From positions 1 to 64,000 of the IMG/VR virus record IMGVR_UViG_3300042691_019533: a stretch of 64,000 nucleotides of DNA, one strand, 5' to 3'. This DNA comes from a virus. Of this stretch, positions 58,266 through 64,000 are shown one piece after another. Position 1 is the first letter of the stretch. Each line of letters begins with the position of its first letter. Below the pieces are notes generated by a model that saw only the letters and a list, made by a program, of their open reading frames with translations, had not been told where the DNA came from and searched no databases. A program made the position numbers and the translations under genes.

Positions 58266-59414
58266 TTATTCTATTTGGATAGGTTCAGTTTGCGTGGGTG
58301 CGTTTGGATTATAATTTCTTGGAGGTAATGTTCCGGACACATCGCCTTGTATCGGAACCCTTCGTCGATCGGATTCATCGAAAGCTTGTTGTGCTGCTGA
58401 ATTATCGGTTTGTGGTGCAGTAGAATTTTTATCTTTAGCTTCTCCTCTAACAGAACTGGAACCAGAGTTTGAAGTTACTTTTATTTTATCTCCACCCATA
58501 GCCCCTAAAAAAATATTTGCGCTTTGTGGTAGTAATTCAGTAAAAGATATTGTTACTTTGTATGCTTCTGGAATCAAAGCGTTATCTATTCCATATTTTT
58601 TAAGTTCGGAAACTCTTCTTGTTGTTCCTATACTTTCAACTTTTAAATCTGAAACATAAGCAACTGGCATATATATACCACCTATTGCTTTAGCATCAAC
58701 CGTATAAATTTTTGGAGGTATATACGTCATAATAGAAGTTCTATTTTTTAAATTTTGATATGTAAAAACATTTATAAAACTTAAATTTGTATATATATCT
58801 TCTATATCACCAGTATTATATAACGGAAAAGTAATAGGTAATGTTTGTCTTGCAGTATTATCGAATTTAAATAATTCTTCTAAACCCCAACCGGGACTTA
58901 AATATCCCATTCCAGTATTTATTCCAATTCCAACTAAAGAAGAAATTAATCCACCATCATTATTATTAGAACTGTCTTTTTTATTACCGGAAGACACTAA
59001 ATTATTAATAGCTTCATTTACTCCACTTTGAACTGAACTCCATTGATTTTGTACTTGCCTTATAGTATTTCCATTGGATACTAAATAAGGAAATACATAA
59101 TTAAATCCGGTTGGTTCAGATTTGTATAATTGAGAATATATATCCAATCCTTCATTCGAAAATAAATTTTTACCTTGCTCTAATAAAGTTAAAATTGAAT
59201 TCGTAAAAACGCTATATGAGAGTTCTCTTTCTTGAGCATATATAGCTGGAACTTCTTCTGCCTTACCCCAATTTTTCCATTTAAAATTATTTAAAATATC
59301 TATAACTGAAGATTTTGAACTCAGTTTGATATAAGAACCTGATATATTAAGTTTTCCGAACTTAATACTTTTAGAAAAAGTTCCCGCAAATTTATTAGAT
59401 GCTATTCCATTCAT
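58266..59414 (-). CDS. 48: Baseplate tube cap, gp48-like
   Basis: A 382-residue protein. The middle (residues about 205-300) has IEDIYTNLSFINVFTYQNL, MTYIPPKIYTVDAKAIGG and VAYVSDLKVESIGTTRRVSE, and IPEAYKVTISFTELLPQSANI (about 287), the pattern shared by gp48-type tube-cap proteins. The C-terminus is Pro/Gln/Ser-rich and disordered. It would cap the baseplate hub where the tail tube begins. It starts one base before the end of the tape measure gene. Confidence 0.65.
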   Translation of the reverse strand: MNGIASNKFAGTFSKSIKFGKLNISGSYIKLSSKSSVIDILNNFKWKNWGKAEEVPAIYAQERELSYSVFTNSILTLLEQGKNLFSNEGLDIYSQLYKSEPTGFNYVFPYLVSNGNTIRQVQNQWSSVQSGVNEAINNLVSSGNKKDSSNNNDGGLISSLVGIGINTGMGYLSPGWGLEELFKFDNTARQTLPITFPLYNTGDIEDIYTNLSFINVFTYQNLKNRTSIMTYIPPKIYTVDAKAIGGIYMPVAYVSDLKVESIGTTRRVSELKKYGIDNALIPEAYKVTISFTELLPQSANIFLGAMGGDKIKVTSNSGSSSVRGEAKDKNSTAPQTDNSAAQQAFDESDRRRVPIQGDVSGTLPPRNYNPNAPTQTEPIQIE

Positions 59415-59415
59415 A

Positions 59416-61704
59416 TTATACTACTTTTAGTTGGTTTGCCGATGAATAATAATTCATTCTATTTATCCAATTACTATCTCTTACTGGAGACATTAAATAT
59501 TCTTTGTTTGAATTCCCAGATTGAGTTACTGTGGAATTATTTACAACAACAGAAGATTGATTATTTTGATTTTTTATTAAAACAGATAATTTACTGTCAA
59601 CGCTAGACATGACATCAAAAAGATTTTTTAATCCTTTATCTAAAAATCCATTTGGTTTAGCACTAAAAGTTACATCTTCTGGATTTGTAGATTTTACAGT
59701 TTTACCATTAAAAATTTTAACTTCTCCTCTTTCTTCATTATCATCAACCTTTTCTTCTGGCCATTCGAGTTGTCCGCCTCGTGGATTTATTTTCCCGCTT
59801 TCATCGTATTTCGGAATAATTCTAGGAGTTGGTTCTTTTGGGCGATTTTTAAAATCTTCATCTAATTTTTTAGCGCGGTCCAATTCAGCTTGTACTCTCT
59901 CCTGACCTCTTTTTGTTGCTTTTTCTCCGCTTTCTTGTGCATAGGTATCTTGAAGTTTTTCTAGTTCTTTTTGTCTTTTATTTAAAAATTCTAAATCTTT
60001 TTCGGCTTGCATTCTATCCGAATCGAGTACGCCACCAGAATTTAATTGTTCTGTTTTTTTGCGCATTAAATGTTTATTCTCAAAAATTTTATTTTTTAAA
60101 TCTTTGCTAGATTCTATAGCTGGTATTTCTTCTACAGCAGAATCTATTCCAAAGAAAGGAGCAACAATAGATTTTAACCAATCAGGCATACCAGAAATTA
60201 TTTTCTTACCTAATGCTTTATATAAATTACCGAATGTTATTTTTTTATTTCCGCGAGAATCTGTAGATACTCCTTGTTCATAAAAAGGTAATAAAAATGA
60301 AGATAAAATGGAAAACGGAGTTCCTTCCATAGCTTTTAATGAGCTTATAACATCTCCCGCATTACCACCTGACATCATAGCATAAGAAAATTTAACATAC
60401 GCTTCTGCTCCTTTAACTATAGAACCAATTAAAGGTATTTCTTTTATAAAGTTATAAATTGCTGGTCCTATATTTTTTAATATATTTAATTTACTTTTTT
60501 GTTGTTCTTCTGGTGTTTTACCTTCTGCTTTATAATCTAAAAAACCATTTAATACTGCCGCACCAATAGAAAGTCCTATTCCTAAAGGTGCTAGAGGACT
60601 AAACTGTAAAAGGCTGCCTATACCACCAACTACGTCTATTAAAGATCCTATATAATCTCCTTTTGTATATCTATCATAAGCAAAATAAAAACTAATTAGT
60701 GCGCCTATTCCCGGAGCAGCTTTTAATGCTACTAATCCTAAACCTCTAAATAAATTTCCAGCTATACTAGGTAGTAATGTTTTAATTCCTACTTTTGAAG
60801 CTGCTTCAGCCCCGCTTCCTATTACTGCACCAACTCCACCTTTAAAAAATATACTTAATGATGTTTCTAAGAAGTTACCAAAAGTTTTAGAAACAATACC
60901 AAAAAGACTCAATCCACTAGTAGTAAAAAATTTACCTATTCCTTCTACTATACCCATAAATTTATCTAAAAAATCAAGTTTAGTCCCAAAAAAATCTTCT
61001 AACCAAGGTTTTACATTATCACTCCAATTAGCAGCTAATAAAGTAGCTCCAACACCACCTAATAATATAGTAGTTAGAGTACCAAGAAGACCATCAAAAA
61101 AACCACTACCCGTTCTTTTATCTAAAATAATATTATTATCTTTAGAAATCTCTTCTGCTTTATTATTTTTTTCTACTACTTTATTTAAATATGTATCAAA
61201 TAATCCGTCTACATATGAAGACGTTTCTTCTGAAAATTTTATAGTAGTTGTTTTTTCACCTAAAGTTTTCTGCTCACTTAAATTTTCATCCTTTTTAGTT
61301 GTAGAACTTTCTTTAATATTAGAAGTATTTTCATCGTTTTTAACTGTTGAAGTTTCTCTAAGATTAGAGATTGAAGATAGGTTGCTTAAATCATCTATAT
61401 CTTTATTTGCTTTTTTTAAAGATTGTTTTAGTTTTGATTTATAATCTTGTAAATCTTTTTTTAATTCATCTACGTTTCTAACTGTTTTTGATAATCCTAA
61501 AGGATCAAAAATTCTTTTAATATCTTCTGTTTCTAAAGATCTTAATTCCTTTTCAAATTTATTTAAGAATTTAGATTTAAACGTTTTTCTTAAATCATTT
61601 AAATAAGTTTCATCTTGCCCAAAAAAGATTTGATTAATAAATGATTTTGCATCTACCGTTCCGTTAAATTCTAATTTAGATAAAACTTCTAAAATATCAG
61701 ACAT
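59416..61704 (-). CDS. Tail tape measure protein
   Basis: A 762-residue protein. The amino part (residues 1-190) is a Lys/Glu-rich coiled region with LRKTFKSKFLNKFEKELRSL. The central part (about 205-470) has several hydrophobic segments (LLGTLTTILLGGVGATLLAA, GGVGAVIGSGAEAA, IPLIGSIVKGAEAYVKFSYA), as expected of tape measure proteins. The last third is charged with a Gln/Lys-rich coil (KKTEQLNSGGVLDSDRMQAE). It sets tail length and is probably injected. The N-terminal half resembles gp29-type proteins only by composition. Confidence 0.78.
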   Translation of the reverse strand: MSDILEVLSKLEFNGTVDAKSFINQIFFGQDETYLNDLRKTFKSKFLNKFEKELRSLETEDIKRIFDPLGLSKTVRNVDELKKDLQDYKSKLKQSLKKANKDIDDLSNLSSISNLRETSTVKNDENTSNIKESSTTKKDENLSEQKTLGEKTTTIKFSEETSSYVDGLFDTYLNKVVEKNNKAEEISKDNNIILDKRTGSGFFDGLLGTLTTILLGGVGATLLAANWSDNVKPWLEDFFGTKLDFLDKFMGIVEGIGKFFTTSGLSLFGIVSKTFGNFLETSLSIFFKGGVGAVIGSGAEAASKVGIKTLLPSIAGNLFRGLGLVALKAAPGIGALISFYFAYDRYTKGDYIGSLIDVVGGIGSLLQFSPLAPLGIGLSIGAAVLNGFLDYKAEGKTPEEQQKSKLNILKNIGPAIYNFIKEIPLIGSIVKGAEAYVKFSYAMMSGGNAGDVISSLKAMEGTPFSILSSFLLPFYEQGVSTDSRGNKKITFGNLYKALGKKIISGMPDWLKSIVAPFFGIDSAVEEIPAIESSKDLKNKIFENKHLMRKKTEQLNSGGVLDSDRMQAEKDLEFLNKRQKELEKLQDTYAQESGEKATKRGQERVQAELDRAKKLDEDFKNRPKEPTPRIIPKYDESGKINPRGGQLEWPEEKVDDNEERGEVKIFNGKTVKSTNPEDVTFSAKPNGFLDKGLKNLFDVMSSVDSKLSVLIKNQNNQSSVVVNNSTVTQSGNSNKEYLMSPVRDSNWINRMNYYSSANQLKVV

Positions 61705-61741
61705 ATATTATATACTTATATGTCTTAATCTTTTTTGATTA

Positions 61742-62554
61742 TCAATTCAAAAACAATAAGCTGTCAATGTTTATTATTTTTGAATAGTCTTCAAACTCAA
61801 CCTTTAATATATCATCCGATAATGTTTTCCATTTAGAAACATTTTCTAATATTTTTTGCATTATATTACTAGGTAATTTTTCTATTATTTGAACCTTTTG
61901 TTTTGGAATCAAAGCCATAAAAGATATTTCCTTATCACAAATCCAAATTTCATTTATATATTTTGTGGTTTCTGAAATAAATGCTTCAGTAATAATATCT
62001 TGAACATCCTCTTGAGTTTTAACTTGGTCTGCTTTTTTATTATTTTTAGTAAATTCTTTATCAAATTCTAATTCAGTTTTTATAGTAGGATATTTTAATA
62101 ATATTTTTATACTATTTTTTTCATTTTTAACTTCTACTATTTCATCTTTTGGAATATTGCATATTTTAAACTTTTCTAAAATTTCATTCAAATCAAAAGA
62201 TTTATTTATTTTATTTTTAGAATCAAATACAATATTTAAAGTTTCAGATATTTGTCTTCTTAATGTTATGGCTATAGACGCTTTATCTAATATATAAAGA
62301 TTGTCTATAAAATTTTCTTCTACGTCGTCTATTATATTATTTTTTAAAATTTCATAAAACGAATTAGTAAATCCCGTATTATATACAGAATTATCTATAG
62401 CAACTCCCAATAATTTTTTTTGTTGCTTTGCATCCATTTCTTTAAATTTTATTGTTTTTTGTTTTGATGGTATCCAAACATCAACAGTAAAACTTTCAGA
62501 TACAGAATTTACTAGATTTAATGCTTCATTAAAATTAATTATATTATCGTTCAT
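61742..62554 (-). CDS. Baseplate hub assembly protein, gp26-like
   Basis: A 270-residue protein: FTVDVWIPSKQKTIKFKEMD (about residue 22), then AKQQKKLLGVAIDNSVYNTG, FIDNLYILDKASIAITLRRQ (about 82) and ISETLNIVFDS. This order (a beta segment with xKxxxFKEMD, a helical QQKxLL, then LDKxxIAITLRxQxS) matches the T4 baseplate hub family of gp26. Middle strands: EVKNEKNSIKILLKYPTIKT. It follows the next gene's end with a six-base spacing and precedes the tape measure gene. The product probably acts in hub assembly. Confidence 0.66.
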   Translation of the reverse strand: MNDNIINFNEALNLVNSVSESFTVDVWIPSKQKTIKFKEMDAKQQKKLLGVAIDNSVYNTGFTNSFYEILKNNIIDDVEENFIDNLYILDKASIAITLRRQISETLNIVFDSKNKINKSFDLNEILEKFKICNIPKDEIVEVKNEKNSIKILLKYPTIKTELEFDKEFTKNNKKADQVKTQEDVQDIITEAFISETTKYINEIWICDKEISFMALIPKQKVQIIEKLPSNIMQKILENVSKWKTLSDDILKVEFEDYSKIINIDSLLFLN

Positions 62555-62559
62555 TTTTA

Positions 62560-63528
62560 TTATTTATTTGACATTTCGTTGAATTCAATCGCTAAATCTT
62601 CTAATGACTTATTGTTACCAACTTGTGATTCTTCAGAATTATTAGATTTATTATTTTCACTTATTATAGAAAAATATATTTTTCTTTCGTTTGGAGACAT
62701 ATTTAATATATAAGACGCATCCATTCCACTTCCGGATAATGTGTATATTTCTTTATATATAGATTTTATATCAAATGAGAAAAATATTTTAATAAACATT
62801 ATAAAATTTAAATTGTAAAAATTAAATTTATAATCTTTAAAAAAATCTATAGATAAAAAATCTTGATCTATTAATAAGTTTGATATTTCTAAAATTTTAT
62901 TTTCTATTTTATTTACAACTCTAGATGTTAATGAGTTTAAAACTTCTTTTTTTTCTTCTATTGAAAAATTTTTAAATGAAATTTTATTATTATTTATTTC
63001 TATAAAATCTATAAATTCATACATTATTTCATTTATAAAATTATAATTTAAATTACTTTTATTTAAAGCATTAAAAAATAATTCTATAGAACTTATAGAT
63101 GGCCATTTTAAAAAAACTTTAAAGTTTTTTTCTTCTATTATATTATTTTTAGTGCTAAAAATATATTCATTAAAATCCAATAATTTCTTTATAAAATTAT
63201 TTAGATTTAAAATTATTTTTTTCTTAGAAAAATTCTCATCATCCTGATTTATAGTCAATTCTAAAATATTACCATTACTAATACATCTTAATTTTGTCAT
63301 AAATAAAACATATTCAATAATATCTATAGTTTTAAAATCTTCATAATTTTTAACACAATTAGATATTACATCTAACGTTGATAGATAAAATTCATACAAA
63401 TCAGAATGAGAAGTTTGTAACGTTAAATTAACTTTAGATAAATATATTTGTTGTTCCGTAGTAATTTCTTTAAATTTTAAATTTATATTACTATAAGGAA
63501 GATATAGTATATGATCAAAATATATCAT
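62560..63528 (-). CDS. Baseplate hub assembly protein, gp26/gp51-type paralogue
   Basis: A 322-residue protein with the same plan as the next gene: NLKFKEITTEQQIYLSKVN (about residue 15), a helical FKTIDIIEYVLFMTKLRCIS (about 65-84) and GNILELTINQDD, then a strand-rich half VFLKWPSISSIELFFNAL. The C-terminal part ends with the conserved GSGMDASYILNMSPNERKIY (about residue 268). A distant paralogue of the 61742 gene. It lies seven bases after the tube gene's stop. Confidence 0.6.
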   Translation of the reverse strand: MIYFDHILYLPYSNINLKFKEITTEQQIYLSKVNLTLQTSHSDLYEFYLSTLDVISNCVKNYEDFKTIDIIEYVLFMTKLRCISNGNILELTINQDDENFSKKKIILNLNNFIKKLLDFNEYIFSTKNNIIEEKNFKVFLKWPSISSIELFFNALNKSNLNYNFINEIMYEFIDFIEINNNKISFKNFSIEEKKEVLNSLTSRVVNKIENKILEISNLLIDQDFLSIDFFKDYKFNFYNLNFIMFIKIFFSFDIKSIYKEIYTLSGSGMDASYILNMSPNERKIYFSIISENNKSNNSEESQVGNNKSLEDLAIEFNEMSNK

Positions 63529-63535
63529 TAACTAA

Positions 63536-64000
63536 TTATTTAAGATTTAACATAAATCTAGTATTTGAATCTGATATACTATAGTTATCATAACAGAAAG
63601 AAACGTTACTATATTTCATTCCATCCTCTGCATATGAATATGTCTCGCCTTCAATAGAAATAGGAGCAACATTAAAAAATCTATAAACTTTTCTTATTTG
63701 CATTTTATTATATTGTCCAGCTTTAGCTAACATTACAATATCAACATTATCTAATTTAACTCTTTTTGGTGAGTTTTTTTCTCTAGCCATTAATCCGTAA
63801 TATCCTACAGAAATTATCCAAGGTCTAATAACTAAATCTAAAAAAGAAGCATTTGTTTCTAACATAGTAATGCTTAAATTATCTGGCTGAGATCTAGCTG
63901 ATGCAGTAGTAGGAGCTTGATATCCACCATAAGATAAACCATCATGCGATGCCGATATCGTTTCTTTAGGTAAAACGACTTGTTTTGCAAAAACACAACC
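63536..64000 (-). CDS. Tail tube-like protein, partial (5' end outside window)
   Basis: The minus-strand frame stays open from its stop at 63536 to the window edge, giving 154 visible residues. The frame upstream of the ATG at 63865 reads GCVFAKQVVLPKETISASHD, GLSYGGYQAPTTASARSQPD, with no stop, so 63865 is an internal Met and not the start. The C-terminal part has LETNASFLDLVIRPWIISVG, VDIVMLAKAGQYNKMQIRKV, VAPISIEGETYSY and SNVSFCYDNYSI, the F-x-D-x-V-x-RPW...P tube pattern of T4-like tube or tube-initiator proteins. It is followed by the hub-assembly genes. Confidence 0.72.
   Translation of the reverse strand, partial: GCVFAKQVVLPKETISASHDGLSYGGYQAPTTASARSQPDNLSITMLETNASFLDLVIRPWIISVGYYGLMAREKNSPKRVKLDNVDIVMLAKAGQYNKMQIRKVYRFFNVAPISIEGETYSYAEDGMKYSNVSFCYDNYSISDSNTRFMLNLK

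Noticed and set aside
1-64000. tRNA genes
   Set aside because: Inspection of the gaps found no cloverleaf with a GTTCRA-type T arm; the gaps are mostly under 60 bases.

Overview
The window is a densely packed, very AT-rich stretch of a large T4-like (contractile-tailed) bacteriophage genome. Recognisable T4-type genes include terminase gp17, portal gp20, completion protein gp15, hub proteins gp5/gp27, gp48- and gp53-like baseplate proteins, tape measure and tube, and the replication/recombination set: polymerase gp43, helicase gp41, primase gp61, clamp gp45, gp62-like clamp-loader subunit, gp32, UvsX, UvsW, UvsY, gp46/gp47 and late sigma gp55. No integrase, tRNA, rRNA, insertion sequence or CRISPR array was seen. 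The host cannot be read from the sequence. Start codons almost never have a Shine-Dalgarno sequence, but several are preceded by near-consensus sigma70 promoters (TTGnnn, 16-17 bp, TAtnAT).

Layout. (1) 1-10332, leftward: three or four fibre/adhesin-type genes with in-frame repeats, a terminator, small structural genes, portal gp20, gp15-like completion protein, small conserved proteins and a GroES/gp31-like co-chaperonin. (2) 10342-16961, mixed strands: gp62-like subunit, a StrF-type glycosyltransferase, gp61-like primase, a P-loop kinase-like ATPase, a holin/endolysin lysis cassette on the plus strand, and a SegE-like GIY-YIG nuclease. (3) 16981-20460, rightward: UvsY, UvsW, gp55 and gp47. 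(4) 20457-32761, rightward: a 12.3-kb island of 16 genes for sugar transfer, sugar-nucleotide conversion and methylation, translationally coupled to gp47 and placed between gp47 and gp46, which are normally neighbours in T4-like phages. (5) 32794-47572, rightward: gp46, a further GT-B glycosyltransferase, polymerase, UvsX, helicase, DHH phosphoesterase, gp32, clamp and conserved unknowns. (6) 47587-64000, mostly leftward: spike and hub proteins (including a gp5-like hub that carries an M15-type peptidase-like domain rather than lysozyme), gp27-like hub, tube-like protein, terminase, gp53, gp48-like, tape measure, two gp26-type hub-assembly proteins and a tube protein running off the right edge. 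A dNMP kinase and one small unknown gene interrupt it on the plus strand.

How it fits together. Leftward blocks are mainly virion genes (presumably late, driven by gp55). Rightward blocks are mainly replication, recombination and glycan genes, several with their own sigma70-like promoter. The most unusual content is the glycan island, which includes UDP-galactopyranose mutase, exostosin-like, DUF268 and FkbM proteins but no visible flippase, polymerase or phosphoglycosyl transferase. This suggests modification of an existing acceptor (virion protein or host surface glycan) rather than building a complete polysaccharide. Other notable points are the peptidase-bearing hub, promoters placed so close to start codons that transcripts would be leaderless or nearly so, a promoter superimposed on a terminator ahead of uvsX, and four convergent gene pairs whose 3' ends overlap.
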